From contig NZ_FQXG01000004.1 in the NCBI RefSeq assembly GCF_900129905.1, positions 62,001 to 126,000 on the forward strand: a stretch of 64,000 nt of DNA, given 5' to 3'. Origin of the DNA: Ferrimonas marina. GTDB taxonomy: Bacteria; Pseudomonadota; Gammaproteobacteria; Enterobacterales; Shewanellaceae. Each line of letters starts with the position of its first letter. Positions within the stretch are counted from its first letter, which is position 1. Under the pieces are notes generated by a model. The model did no database searches, had not been told where the DNA came from, and saw only the letters and a program-made list of their open reading frames with translations. The translations under genes were made by a program, and so were the position numbers. Below are positions 17,450 to 26,116 of this stretch, in pieces.

Positions 17450-18334
17450 ATGCCAGAGCACTTCAAGACCATTGGCCTTATCGGCAAACCCCATCACGAC
17501 GGGGCCAACAAAACCATCAAACGCCTCCATCAGTGGTTGAACAGCCTCGGCTACGAGGTGCTGATCGAACAGCGGGTAGCCCGACAACTGAGCCAACTCA
17601 ACGCCCCGGGGCACACCCTCAATGAGTTGGGGGAGCGCTGCGACCTGGCCATTGTGGTGGGCGGTGACGGCAACATGCTGGGGGCCGCCCGGGTACTGTC
17701 CCGCTACGATGTGGCGGTGATCGGCGTCAACCGTGGCAACCTGGGTTTTCTGACCGACTTGCCGCCGGAGGGTTTCGAGCCGGCGCTGAGCAAGGTGCTA
17801 GAGGGGGAGTTCAGCACCGAGCACCGCTTCCTGCTACAGGCCGAGGTGTACCGACACGGTGCGCTCAAGGCCTCCAACAGCGCGGTCAACGAGGCGGTAC
17901 TCCACCCGGGCCGGGTGGCCAACATGATCGAGTTCGAGGTCTACATCGACGGTCAGTTCATGTACAGCCAGCGGGCCGACGGCATGATCGTCTCCACCCC
18001 TACCGGCTCCACCGCCTACTCTCTGTCCGCCGGCGGGGCGATCCTCACCCCCAACCTCAACGCCATCATCCTGGTGCCGATGTTCCCCCACTCGCTGTCC
18101 GGCCGCCCCATCGTGGTGGACGGCAACAGCGAGGTGAAGCTCATTGCCTCACCGGAGATGGGCGAGCGACCACTGGAGGTCAGCTGTGACGGTCACGTTA
18201 CCCTCTCTGCCCTGCCGGGGGATGAGATCATCATCCGCAAGGCCGACCATTCGCTGCGCCTGATCCACCCCCGTGGTCGCAGCTACTTCGAGGTGCTGCG
18301 CAGCAAACTGGGTTGGGGCAGCAAGCTGTTCTGA
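17450..18334 (+). CDS. nadK: NAD kinase
   Basis: This 294-residue cytosolic enzyme phosphorylates NAD+ to NADP+ using ATP. The hallmark [13 protein letters not shown] lies at about residues 63-75. [10 protein letters not shown] and the substrate loop with [11 protein letters not shown] follow, then [20 protein letters not shown] and a C-terminal beta-sandwich ending [11 protein letters not shown]. The length is close to the 292 residues of E. coli NadK. It is divergent from grpE, and its 5' region overlaps the grpE promoter elements. A 20-bp-stem terminator follows. Confidence 0.96.
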   Translation: MPEHFKTIGLIGKPHHDGANKTIKRLHQWLNSLGYEVLIEQRVARQLSQLNAPGHTLNELGERCDLAIVVGGDGNMLGAARVLSRYDVAVIGVNRGNLGFLTDLPPEGFEPALSKVLEGEFSTEHRFLLQAEVYRHGALKASNSAVNEAVLHPGRVANMIEFEVYIDGQFMYSQRADGMIVSTPTGSTAYSLSAGGAILTPNLNAIILVPMFPHSLSGRPIVVDGNSEVKLIASPEMGERPLEVSCDGHVTLSALPGDEIIIRKADHSLRLIHPRGRSYFEVLRSKLGWGSKLF

Positions 18335-18340
18335 CCCCAT

Positions 18341-18393
18341 ACCAACAAAAACGCCCGCAACCGAAGCCATCGATTGCGGGCGTTTTTGTTGGT
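18341..18393. terminator. long-stem bidirectional terminator
   Basis: A perfect 20-bp inverted repeat (18341-18360 with 18374-18393) has a 13-nt loop. It includes AAAAA/TTTTT on the outer arms and lies between convergent nadK and the SDR gene. Confidence 0.9.
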
Positions 18394-18402
18394 ACTGCAT
18401 CG

Positions 18403-19107
18403 CTACCAGGGGATAGCCCGGCGGTCCCGCAGAAACTGGCCACTGGGGCCATCACTGGGCAGGGTGGCGGCCCAGACGATGTCCGCCGCCGCCTGCTGCG
18501 GTGAACGATCCGCCTCCGGGCCGCCCATGTCGGTCCGTACCCAGCCCGGGCAGACCGAATTGACCTTGATGTCCTGCTCCACCACCTCCGCAGCCAACAC
18601 CGCGGTTAAGGCGTTAAGGCCCGCCTTGGAGATCCGGTAGGCGGTGATCTTCGGCCCCATATCCGCCAGGGCACCGTAACCGGAGGAGACATTGACGATG
18701 CGACCGAAGCAGCGCTGCATCATCCCCGGCAGCGCCGCCCGACACAGGTAGATAGGCCCGTACAGGTTGGTCTCCAGTGTTTGGTGCAGGGTGAGGTCAT
18801 CCAGCTCCGGTAGGCTCAATGTCGCATCCAGGTACACCCCGGCGTTGTTGATCAGCAGATCCAGCCCCCCTTCCGATTCGATCTGCGCCAACAGCGTGTC
18901 CACCTGGGATGAAGAGCGCACCTCCAGGCTGACCGCTCGGGCCCTCCCTCCCTGCGCCTCAATCGCTTCCGCGGTGGCCTGCGCTGCGGCAACCTGACGG
19001 GCTGCGCACCAGACCTGGATCCCCCGCTCAGCCAGTTGCAGACAGATTTCGCGGCCAATCCCGCGGCTGGCGCCGGTGACCAGCGCCACTGGACTCGATT
19101 TTGCCAT
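18403..19107 (-). CDS. short-chain dehydrogenase/reductase
   Basis: This 234-residue Rossmann-fold oxidoreductase has the cofactor motif TGASRGIGREI (about residues 11-21), LLINNAGV, a Ser in IVNVSSGYG, and the catalytic pair YRISK. The final segment VCPGWVRTDMGG is the usual SDR substrate loop. The frame extends 39 codons upstream, but ATG 19107 sits behind GAGGAGG and begins just before the first beta strand. NADP(H) use is suggested by the Arg in the cofactor loop but is not certain. The substrate is unknown. It stands alone. Confidence 0.87.
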   Translation of the reverse strand: MAKSSPVALVTGASRGIGREICLQLAERGIQVWCAARQVAAAQATAEAIEAQGGRARAVSLEVRSSSQVDTLLAQIESEGGLDLLINNAGVYLDATLSLPELDDLTLHQTLETNLYGPIYLCRAALPGMMQRCFGRIVNVSSGYGALADMGPKITAYRISKAGLNALTAVLAAEVVEQDIKVNSVCPGWVRTDMGGPEADRSPQQAAADIVWAATLPSDGPSGQFLRDRRAIPW

Positions 19108-19172
19108 CCTATCCTCCTCACCTGAGTGATTGCAGTATGGCCTGTCCGTTCGGCTCTGGCCGCCTTGTCGCG

Positions 19173-20192
19173 CTAGCGCTGCAGACCCCGGTAGCGGTAG
19201 CCGGCAAAGCGGCTTTGCACCCATTGCCGGGCTGCCTTTCGTCGGGCCAGTTCCTGCTTCGCCTCATGATTGAGCTCATTGGTATCCAGCAGCCCCAGCT
19301 CCCGCAATCTCGGCTCCAGGTGACGCAACTCGCGCAGACCCATGGGGCTGCTCACCGGCGTCAGCTCGGCAAACAGCGCCACCAGCCGACGGGCCTGGAA
19401 CAGCTTGGCCACCGATTCATGCAGCGATGCGTCCCACAGCAGGGCCTTGGGCCGTCGTTGTCGACCTGTAGCCGAGTTGGCCATGGCAAAGCTGTGCACA
19501 TAGGCGCTATCGCGCTTCAGCACCTTGAGCTGACGGCCCATATCTCGCAGTGCCAGTGCCATCTCCGCTAGCCCCAGCTCGACCCCCTGCGAGTAATCGA
19601 GCTGATTTTGTTCCAGCGCCAGGCCACAGCGCTCAGCACATTGACTCAATGGCTCGGGCAACTCGGTCAGCAGCGCCTCGCCGCTGTCGAGCAGGCGCAC
19701 CCCGCGATGGGTCTCATCGCAACGCTCAAACAGCTTGTCGTACAGGCCGGTGCCCAGGCTGATACCGTAGCGCTGCTCGATCTCCTCCAGCAGGTCCTGG
19801 AAGCGATCCTTGTGGGCGTGGTAGTTATTGACCTTGCGGTCGACCGAGCTCTGGCTGAACTGCTGCTGGGCCAGCTCCACCCGCTTCTGGGTCAGGGCAA
19901 ACTGGCTGTTGCTTAAGGCGTGCTGCTTCAAGCTCTGGTTCAGTTGCAGCTGATTGATCTCAACCCGGTACATCCCCATCCGAATGGTGCGCATCGCCAG
20001 CCAGGCGCCGATCACCGACAGTGGCGCCTTGTACAGATCAAACAGCTGCTCCACCCACTCCGGAGTCCAGCTCAACGGCACCGTCACGGCGGCCTTGGTG
20101 GAGACAATCAGCAGCGGCAGACAGACCACCAGCGTGGCCACGAACAGGCGCTGCACATCCCGTTCGTACTGTTGTTTCAGTTCCATCCTCAT
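19173..20192 (-). CDS. unknown membrane protein with two TM helices and a helical cytoplasmic domain
   Basis: This protein is 339 residues from ATG 20192 (ATG 20186 is equally possible; the frame itself opens further up). After a charged start, helix 1 (about 16-38, LFVATLVVCLPLLIVSTKAA) and helix 2 (about 60-80) flank a short loop. A long Gln-rich helical or coiled-coil segment follows (85-130), then a mostly helical soluble domain with no motif I recognise. Its promoter region is shared with recN, which carries LexA boxes 176 bp away. A link with DNA damage is therefore possible but not shown. Confidence 0.7.
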   Translation of the reverse strand: MRMELKQQYERDVQRLFVATLVVCLPLLIVSTKAAVTVPLSWTPEWVEQLFDLYKAPLSVIGAWLAMRTIRMGMYRVEINQLQLNQSLKQHALSNSQFALTQKRVELAQQQFSQSSVDRKVNNYHAHKDRFQDLLEEIEQRYGISLGTGLYDKLFERCDETHRGVRLLDSGEALLTELPEPLSQCAERCGLALEQNQLDYSQGVELGLAEMALALRDMGRQLKVLKRDSAYVHSFAMANSATGRQRRPKALLWDASLHESVAKLFQARRLVALFAELTPVSSPMGLRELRHLEPRLRELGLLDTNELNHEAKQELARRKAARQWVQSRFAGYRYRGLQR

Positions 20193-20367
20193 TCCCAGGC
20201 GATTTGCTATCGCGCCGCACTCTATCGAAAAATCGCGATCATTGACGGGACCAAAACGGCAGTTTTTCCTTACGCTGAGCGTTACCAGGGCCAAGTTGCG
20301 GCCCCGGTTCAGCTCGGTTGGCCACACTTCGTCAATAAAACCCTTTACTGACCACTTTTTCCTCATA

Positions 20368-20387
20368 TACTGTACCCCCATACAGTA
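20368..20387. promoter_or_regulatory. LexA (SOS) box upstream of recN
   Basis: TACTGTACCCCCATACAGTA keeps the invariant CTGT-N8-ACAG and the flanking TA/TA of the gammaproteobacterial consensus. It is 27 bp upstream of the recN ATG. Confidence 0.9.
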
Positions 20388-20388
20388 C

Positions 20389-20404
20389 ATGTTTATCCAT
20401 ACAG
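20389..20404. promoter_or_regulatory. second, degenerate LexA box
   Basis: ATGT-N8-ACAG is placed 19 bp downstream of the first box and ends 9 bp before the recN ATG. One conserved base (C to A) is missing. E. coli recN also carries more than one LexA site. Confidence 0.55.
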
Positions 20405-20413
20405 GGATTCACC

Positions 20414-22075
20414 ATGCTCGCACAGCTGACGGTCAGCAACTTCGCCATCGTTAAGTTCTTGGAACTGGACCTGCACCCGGGGATGACCAGCATCACCGGG
20501 GAAACCGGCGCCGGTAAGTCCATCGCCATCGATGCCCTGAGCCTGTGTCTTGGCGGTCGTGGCGAGGCCAGCATGGTGCGCCCCGGTGCGCCACGGGCGG
20601 AGCTGTCCGCCCGCTTTGATCTGAGCAAAATCCCAGCCGCCCGCCGCTGGCTACAGGACAACGCGCTGGACGAGGAGGAGGAGTGCATCCTGCGCCGCAC
20701 CATCTCCGGCGAAGGCCGCTCGCGCGCCTGGATCAACGGCCATCCGGTGCCCCTGGCCCAATTGAAAAGCCTGGGCGAATTGCTGGTGAGCATCCATGGG
20801 CAGCATGCCCACCACAGCATGCTGCACCCGGATGTTCAGCTCACCCTGTTGGACCAGTACGCCGGCCACGACGCCCTGCTCAGCCGCTGTCGCCAGTCCC
20901 ACAAAGCCTGGAAGCAACTTGATCAGCGCATCCGTCAGTTGCAGCAGGAGCAGGAGGAGCGCCGAGCCCGGGCCCAGCTGCTGGAGTACCAGGTGCAGGA
21001 ACTGGATGAGTTTGCCCTGCAACCCGGCGAGTTTGAGCAGATAGAGACCGAGCATCACCGCCTGGCCAACTGCGGCAACCTGCTGGAACAAAGCCAGCGA
21101 GCACTGTATCTGCTCAGCGAGGGCGAAGAGGTCTCGGTTCAGAGCCTGCTCAGCCAGGTGATCAGCGAGGTGGAGTCGCTGCAACAGGCGGATCCCAGCC
21201 TGGGTGAGGTGGTCAGTATGCTGCACGAGGGCCTGATCCAGGTGCAGGAGAGCAGCAATGAGCTGGACAGCTACCGCAGCAGCCTGGAGATGGACCCGGA
21301 ACGCTTTAACGAGCTGGAACAGCGCCTGTCCCGGGCGATGTCGCTGGCCCGCAAACACATGGTTTCAGGCAACGAGCTGGCAGCGCACCACCAGGCCCTG
21401 GCGGAAGAGCTGGCCAGCATCGCCGGCGACGACGCCGAACTGGAGACCCTGGCCGAGGCCCGGGAAGCAGCCCTGGCTGAACTGCAGGCCCAGGCATTGC
21501 GCCTGAGCAAAAGCCGACAACGCTACGCCAAGGAGCTGGACAAGCTGGTCACTGCCAACATGCGCGAGCTGGCGATGCCCCATGCCCGCTTTGCCATCGA
21601 TGTGGACCACCAGAGCGAAGCACCCGGCCCGGAAGGCGCCGACAAGGTACAGTTTCTGGTCTGCACCAACCCGGGACAGCCGATGCAGCCCATCGCCAAG
21701 ACCGCCTCCGGCGGCGAGCTCTCCCGCATCGGCCTGGCCATTCAGGTGATCACCGCCCGCAAGGTGGCCACCCCGACCCTGATCTTTGACGAGGTAGACG
21801 TGGGGATCTCCGGCCCCACCGCCGCGGTGGTTGGTCGCATGCTGCGCCAGCTGGGTCAGTCCACCCAGGTGTTCTGTGTCACCCACCTGCCGCAGGTGGC
21901 AGGCAACGGCCACAACCACATGTACGTCGCCAAGCAAAGCCGCTCAGGCCAAACCGAAACCCAGATGATGCCGCTGCTGGGCGACGCCCGGGTGGATGAG
22001 CTGGCCCGCCTACTCGGTGGCGATACCATCACCGATAACACCCGGGCGAACGCCCTTGAGTTGTTGGCGCAGTAA
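20414..22075 (+). CDS. recN: DNA repair protein RecN
   Basis: This 553-residue SMC-like ATPase has an N-terminal head with Walker A GETGAGKSI at about residues 29-37. A Q-loop region includes SIHGQHAHHSML, followed by a long coiled-coil middle (about 150-390) and a C-terminal head with the signature ASGGELSRIGLA, Walker B TLIFDEVDVGISG and CVTHLPQVA. It acts in double-strand-break repair, holding DNA ends for recombination. The E. coli protein has the same length. The adjacent LexA boxes indicate strong SOS control. No T-run terminator is seen after the stop. Confidence 0.97.
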   Translation: MLAQLTVSNFAIVKFLELDLHPGMTSITGETGAGKSIAIDALSLCLGGRGEASMVRPGAPRAELSARFDLSKIPAARRWLQDNALDEEEECILRRTISGEGRSRAWINGHPVPLAQLKSLGELLVSIHGQHAHHSMLHPDVQLTLLDQYAGHDALLSRCRQSHKAWKQLDQRIRQLQQEQEERRARAQLLEYQVQELDEFALQPGEFEQIETEHHRLANCGNLLEQSQRALYLLSEGEEVSVQSLLSQVISEVESLQQADPSLGEVVSMLHEGLIQVQESSNELDSYRSSLEMDPERFNELEQRLSRAMSLARKHMVSGNELAAHHQALAEELASIAGDDAELETLAEAREAALAELQAQALRLSKSRQRYAKELDKLVTANMRELAMPHARFAIDVDHQSEAPGPEGADKVQFLVCTNPGQPMQPIAKTASGGELSRIGLAIQVITARKVATPTLIFDEVDVGISGPTAAVVGRMLRQLGQSTQVFCVTHLPQVAGNGHNHMYVAKQSRSGQTETQMMPLLGDARVDELARLLGGDTITDNTRANALELLAQ

Positions 22076-22182
22076 CCGTCTCACTCAATCCCTGACCCTG
22101 CCTCGGGTCAACCTGGCCCGAGGCAACCCGGCGTGAGCAGCACGCCACAAACCGCAATCGATTTGTTTTACCCTCCGCTTTC

Positions 22183-22197
22183 GGGATCTCAGATCCC
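22183..22197. promoter_or_regulatory. 15-bp palindrome upstream of alcohol dehydrogenase gene
   Basis: GGGATCT-C-AGATCCC is a perfect 7-bp inverted repeat with a 1-bp centre, 114 bp before the ADH start. It is a candidate operator for an unknown regulator. Confidence 0.4.
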
Positions 22198-22224
22198 ACT
22201 ACGAAACATTTTCGCCACATCATC

Positions 22225-22242
22225 TTATGACGCCGGTCACAT
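22225..22242. promoter_or_regulatory. CRP-like site upstream of alcohol dehydrogenase gene
   Basis: TATGA-CGCCGG-TCACA matches the CRP core TGTGA-N6-TCACA at 9 of 10 positions. It is centred about 77 bp before the ADH start codon. Confidence 0.55.
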
Positions 22243-22310
22243 AACCTTGCAGCAGCCGGTGCTAGCTTGGTTCTCAGCAAAGGATTAATTCACTGTTGAG
22301 GAGTGCTGTC

Positions 22311-23462
22311 ATGGCCGTTACCAAATTCTTCATCCCTGCCGTCAATACCCTGGGCCAGGGTGCCCTGGACGACGCCATCGGCGATATTGTCGCCCTGGGT
22401 TTTCGCAAGGCGCTGATCGTCACCGATAAGCCGCTGGTGCAACTGGGGATCAGTAGTCAGGTGGTGGACAAGCTCCAGACCCAAGGCATCGAAGCTGTGG
22501 TGTTCGACGGCGTGCAGCCCAACCCAACCACCGCCAACGTGGCCGCCGGTCTGGCCATGCTGAAGCAGGCTGAGTGTGACTTCGTGCTCTCCCTCGGCGG
22601 TGGCTCGCCGCATGACTGCGCTAAGGGGATCGCCCTGGTCGCCACCAACGGCGGCGACATCCGCGACTACGAAGGGGTAGACCAATCCGCCAAGCCGCAG
22701 CTACCGCTGGTGGCGATCAATACCACCGCCGGCACCGCCTCGGAGATGACCCGCTTCTGCATCATCACCGATGAGTCACGCCACATTAAGATGGCCATCG
22801 TCGACAAGAACACCACACCGATCCTGTCGGTCAATGACCCGGAGCTGATGCGCCTTAAGCCCAAAGACCTGACCGCGGCCACCGGTATGGACGCGCTGAC
22901 CCACGCCATCGAGGCCTACGTCTCCACCGCCGCCAGCCCCATCACCGACGCCTGCGCCGAGAAGGCGATCAGCCTGATCAGCCAGCACCTACGTGCCGCA
23001 GTGGCCAATGGCGACGATCTGGAGGCGCGGGAGCAGATGGCCTATGCCCAGTTCCTCGGTGGCATGGCCTTTAACAACGCCAGTCTGGGTTATGTTCACG
23101 CCATGGCCCACCAACTGGGTGGCTTCTACGACCTGCCCCACGGCGTCTGTAACGCCCTACTGCTGCCCCATGTGCAGCGCTTCAATGCCCCGGCTTGTGC
23201 CGCCCGCCTCAAGGCCGTGGCTGCGTTGATGGGCGTCGACACCAGCGCACTGGATGACACCGCCGGGGCCGAGGCTGCCATCGTTGCCATCCAGACCCTG
23301 GCCAGTGACATTGGCATCCCGGCCAACCTGACCGCGCTGGAGGTGAAGGCGGAGGACATCCCCACCCTGGCCAGCAACGCGTTGAAGGACGCCTGTGGCC
23401 TGACCAACCCGCGCCAGGCCAGCCATGAGGAGATCATGGGGATCTTCCAGGCGGCGATGTAA
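22311..23462 (+). CDS. iron-containing (group III) alcohol dehydrogenase
   Basis: This 383-residue protein is the size of E. coli YiaY and Zymomonas AdhB. The NAD-binding glycine motif is [14 protein letters not shown] (about residues 96-109). Metal-binding positions are in [41 protein letters not shown]. It oxidises short primary alcohols or reduces aldehydes with NAD(H) and Fe2+ in the cytosol. The ATG at 22311 has GAGGAG about 6-8 nt upstream; an upstream start adds only five codons. It is a single gene with its own terminator and a CRP-like site, suggesting catabolite or anaerobic control. Confidence 0.92.
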   Translation: MAVTKFFIPAVNTLGQGALDDAIGDIVALGFRKALIVTDKPLVQLGISSQVVDKLQTQGIEAVVFDGVQPNPTTANVAAGLAMLKQAECDFVLSLGGGSPHDCAKGIALVATNGGDIRDYEGVDQSAKPQLPLVAINTTAGTASEMTRFCIITDESRHIKMAIVDKNTTPILSVNDPELMRLKPKDLTAATGMDALTHAIEAYVSTAASPITDACAEKAISLISQHLRAAVANGDDLEAREQMAYAQFLGGMAFNNASLGYVHAMAHQLGGFYDLPHGVCNALLLPHVQRFNAPACAARLKAVAALMGVDTSALDDTAGAEAAIVAIQTLASDIGIPANLTALEVKAEDIPTLASNALKDACGLTNPRQASHEEIMGIFQAAM

Positions 23463-23477
23463 CTTGCCAGAGAAAAA

Positions 23478-23508
23478 AGGGCGGCACCGAGGTGCCGCCC
23501 TTTTTTTG
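23478..23508 (+). terminator. intrinsic terminator of alcohol dehydrogenase gene
   Basis: Stem GGGCGGCACC / GGTGCCGCCC with a short loop, followed by seven T, 17 bp after the stop. Confidence 0.9.
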
Positions 23509-23563
23509 CAGCCACGGCTTCGCTATGATGCGGGCTTACTAACATGGCGACACAGAGAAAAGA

Positions 23564-23935
23564 ATGAAGCAGTTCCGCACGCTGGTATTGGCAGCGGCCC
23601 TGTCCACAGGGATGGCAGGTTGTTCCGTATTTGACTGGATGGTGTACAAGATTGACATCCCCCAGGGGAACTTCATCGAACAGGTGCAGGTGGAAAAGCT
23701 GCGCATTGGCATGACCCGCGAGCAGGTTGAGTTTGTACTGGGGCGCCCGGTACTGCGCGACAGCTTCGCTTCGAACAAGTGGTACTACGTCTACCAATTC
23801 AAGAACGGTCGCACCAATGAGCTGACCCGGCGTGAGCTGGTGGTCCGCTTCGAGGACGACGTGGTGGCCGAGGTGGAAGGCGACTACAACCTGAGCGACG
23901 AATTCATGACCCCGCTGGACGCCGGCCGACCCTGA
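23564..23935 (+). CDS. bamE: outer-membrane assembly lipoprotein BamE (SmpA)
   Basis: This 123-residue protein has a lipoprotein signal ending MAGC (Cys20). The BamE core contains YKIDIPQGNFIEQ, KLRIGMTREQVEFVLGRPVLRDSF, WYYVYQFKNG and a final VRFEDDVVAEVEGDY strand pair. It is the small BAM subunit that binds BamD and phosphatidylglycerol. Its place next to convergent ratA/rnfH and close to recN is the conserved enterobacterial order. The C-terminal tail is slightly longer than the E. coli protein. Confidence 0.96.
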   Translation: MKQFRTLVLAAALSTGMAGCSVFDWMVYKIDIPQGNFIEQVQVEKLRIGMTREQVEFVLGRPVLRDSFASNKWYYVYQFKNGRTNELTRRELVVRFEDDVVAEVEGDYNLSDEFMTPLDAGRP

Positions 23936-23952
23936 GTGCCCTGGTCGTCATT

Positions 23953-23989
23953 CAACAAAAACGCAGCCCGATGGCTGCGTTTTTTGTTG
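23953..23989. terminator. bidirectional terminator between bamE and rnfH
   Basis: The inverted repeat CAACAAAAACGCAGCC / GGCTGCGTTTTTTGTTG has a 3-nt loop and A/T-rich outer arms, between convergent genes. Confidence 0.9.
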
Positions 23990-24004
23990 CGACGGCTTCA
24001 GAGG

Positions 24005-24361
24005 CTACTGCTCGGCGTTGTCGTCCGCCCGCAGCGGATTGGGCCGGCCACCGGTGACCTTATCGGCACGCCCCTCCTGCTTGGCCTTCTCCGCCCGGCG
24101 CTTGCGCACCTCGCGAGGATCCGCCAGCAGAGGACGGTAGATCTCCACCCGCTCACCGGCCTTCAATGGCTGGCCCAGCTTAACGGTGCGGCTGAAGATC
24201 CCCACCTTCTGTTTGGCCAGATCTATCTCAGGATGCAGCAGCAACACCCCGGAAGCCTCGATGGCGGCCTCAACGTCACTGCCCACCGGCACATGTACCT
24301 TTTTCAGAAAGGCGCTGTCCGGCAGCGCGTAGACCACCTCCACCTCCATCATCTCAGCCAC
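24005..24361 (-). CDS. rnfH: RnfH family protein (RatB)
   Basis: This 118-residue beta-grasp (ubiquitin-like) protein contains [39 protein letters not shown] and [22 protein letters not shown], all shared with E. coli RnfH. The GTG at 24361 is chosen as start: AAGGAGG lies 6 nt upstream, and it gives the same spacing to VEVxYALP as E. coli. ATGs at 24352 and 24349 are the alternatives. The start overlaps the end of ratA by 8 bp, so the two are coupled. The molecular role is unsettled. The tail after about residue 100 is basic and Gly-rich. Confidence 0.92.
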   Translation of the reverse strand: MAEMMEVEVVYALPDSAFLKKVHVPVGSDVEAAIEASGVLLLHPEIDLAKQKVGIFSRTVKLGQPLKAGERVEIYRPLLADPREVRKRRAEKAKQEGRADKVTGGRPNPLRADDNAEQ

Positions 24362-24788
24362 CGTAGACCTCCTTGGCCCGGACAGAGAAAGATTGCACCA
24401 TGGACTGCGCCAGCTCGTTGAACACCTTGCCAAAGGCCTTTTCCACCAGGGCGTTGGCAAACTCGAACTGCAAAGTCAGCTCCACCTTGCAGGCGTCTTC
24501 CCGCAGCGGGGTAAACTGCCACTGGCCCTGCAGCTGACGAAACGGCCCCTCTTTCAGCTGCATCAGGATCCGGCTGCCCGGCTCCAGTTGATTCTCGGTG
24601 GTGAAGCTTTGGGCGATCCCCGCCTTACGCACCGATACCGAGGCCAGCATCGATTGTTCGTCGGCCTGGTGAACCTCGCTGCCAACGCAGCCAGGCAGAA
24701 ACTGCGGATAGGCCGCCACATCATTGACCAGCGCGTACATCTGCGATGCGCTAAAGCGCACCAAAGCGCTGCGATTAATCTCTGGCAT
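24354..24788 (-). CDS. ratA: RatA family START-domain protein (coenzyme Q-binding/ribosome-associated)
   Basis: This 144-residue protein matches E. coli RatA in start and length ([24 protein letters not shown]). It is a START/Coq10-like fold with the family end [15 protein letters not shown]. coli RatA was reported to block ribosome-subunit joining; Coq10 relatives bind ubiquinone. The ATG at 24788 has GGAGG 6 nt upstream; the longer open frame has no ribosome site. It is convergent with bamE and divergent from smpB. Confidence 0.93.
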   Translation of the reverse strand: MPEINRSALVRFSASQMYALVNDVAAYPQFLPGCVGSEVHQADEQSMLASVSVRKAGIAQSFTTENQLEPGSRILMQLKEGPFRQLQGQWQFTPLREDACKVELTLQFEFANALVEKAFGKVFNELAQSMVQSFSVRAKEVYGG

Positions 24789-25041
24789 TACTGCCCTCCC
24801 ATGTTCACTTCGCGCTAGTTTGCCATAGCGCCGATGCCGCTTCACGGGAAAATGGCGTAACACCCCAGTCCCAGCCGTTTTGAGACCAACCGCTGGGGCA
24901 AATCCTCAACCCAAGGGACGCCCATTTCGCTGCTGACATCGGTGCCATCTGCGCCAGCGCCAAGTCATTGCACTCTTGGCGTCAATAACTGGCACTTCAG
25001 GCCATACCAAATTGACCGTGGACGGGTATAATGTGCCGCCT

Positions 25042-25530
25042 ATGGCTAAGAAAAACGCAAAGAAAACCAAGCCCACTTCCTCCACCATCGCGCTGAACAA
25101 GAAAGCGAAGCACGAGTACAAATTCCTGGAGAAGATTGAGGCGGGACTCTCCCTGCAAGGCTGGGAAGTCAAATCCATGCGGGCAGGTAAAGTGAACCTG
25201 ACCGATTGTTACGTCATCATCCAACGGGGCGAGGCCTACCTGGTGGCCTGCAACATCACCCCCCTGAACACCGCCTCCACCCACGTGGTGTGCGAGCCGA
25301 TGCGCCCGCGTAAGCTGCTGCTCAAGCGCCGTGAGCTGGACCGCCTGATTGGCCAGGTCGAGCAGAAGGGTCATACCCTGGTGCCAGTGGCGCTGTACTG
25401 GAGCAAATCGTTCGCCAAGCTGGAGGTTGCCCTGGCCCAGGGTAAGCAGATGCACGATAAGCGTCAGGACAGCAAAGAGCGCGACTGGCAGCGTGAGAAG
25501 GCCCGGGTGATGAAGGGCAAGATGCGCTAA
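25042..25530 (+). CDS. smpB: tmRNA-binding protein SmpB
   Basis: This 162-residue protein has the SmpB core [35 protein letters not shown] (read in parts along residues 25-60), then [14 protein letters not shown] and the basic C-terminal tail that inserts in the mRNA channel ([24 protein letters not shown]). It loads tmRNA onto stalled ribosomes. The ATG at 25042 follows Met-free sequence; the earlier in-frame start at 24976 lacks support. It directly precedes ssrA on the same strand, a conserved pairing. Confidence 0.97.
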   Translation: MAKKNAKKTKPTSSTIALNKKAKHEYKFLEKIEAGLSLQGWEVKSMRAGKVNLTDCYVIIQRGEAYLVACNITPLNTASTHVVCEPMRPRKLLLKRRELDRLIGQVEQKGHTLVPVALYWSKSFAKLEVALAQGKQMHDKRQDSKERDWQREKARVMKGKMR

Positions 25531-25597
25531 CTGCTGGTTGTCTGTACAGGGTTCACTTGCCCGCCAGCGGGTGAAGTGGTAGCCTTATAACGTACTT

Positions 25598-25958
25598 GGG
25601 GTCGATTTAGGATTCGACGGGATACTCGAAACCCAAGGTGCATGCCGTGGGGCGGTTGGCCACGTAAAAAGCCGCAAAAAAATAGTCGCAAACGACGAAA
25701 ACTACGCCCTCGCTGCCTAATAAGCAGTAGAGTGCCTGCCTCTGAAGCCCCGCTTGCTGGCTGAAGGTTCAAGGCAGTCAAACCCTGCAAGATCGCGTGG
25801 AACCTTTGTCCGGAGGTGAAGCGTTAAAACCAATCGGACTCGCCTTGATGAAGCCTGTTGTTCGGCGTCTGACTGGGTTAACTAAAAGAGCAACTAAGCA
25901 TGTAGTGCCGACGGCGTAGGTGTTTCGGACGCGGGTTCAACTCCCGCCGACTCCACCA
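25598..25958 (+). ncRNA. ssrA: transfer-messenger RNA (tmRNA, SsrA)
   Basis: The 361-nt RNA starts GGGGTCGATTTAGGATTCGA and ends in the tRNA-like TTCAACTCCCGCCGACTCCACCA region, with an encoded CCA (given in part). The tag frame begins at GCA 25688 and reads ANDENYALAA followed by TAA TAA (25718-25723), after the usual GCCGCAAAAAA-ATAGTC resume signal. A TATAAC at 25586-25591 is a probable -10 box. It frees stalled ribosomes and tags the peptides for ClpXP/ClpAP. A terminator follows. Confidence 0.97.
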
Positions 25959-25968
25959 AACGTTTGGA

Positions 25969-25999
25969 AAAAGCCCATCCGCAAGGATGGGCTTTTTTT
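25969..25999 (+). terminator. intrinsic terminator of ssrA
   Basis: Stem AAGCCCATCC / GGATGGGCTT with loop GCAA and seven T, starting about 12 nt after the CCA end. Confidence 0.92.
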
Positions 26000-26116
26000 G
26001 TGCCTGCTGGCCGGCCAAACCTAAGCCAAGCCACTGTTAAACCACAACAGATTGCCTCCGGGCCCGGGCTTTGTTAGCGTGCCTGCCAGATTGAAGCTTC
26101 GGATGTTGCCAACGCC

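Noticed and set aside
25027-25032. TATAAT as smpB -10 box
   Set aside because: Too close to the ATG (9 bp) and without a -35 element at the right distance.
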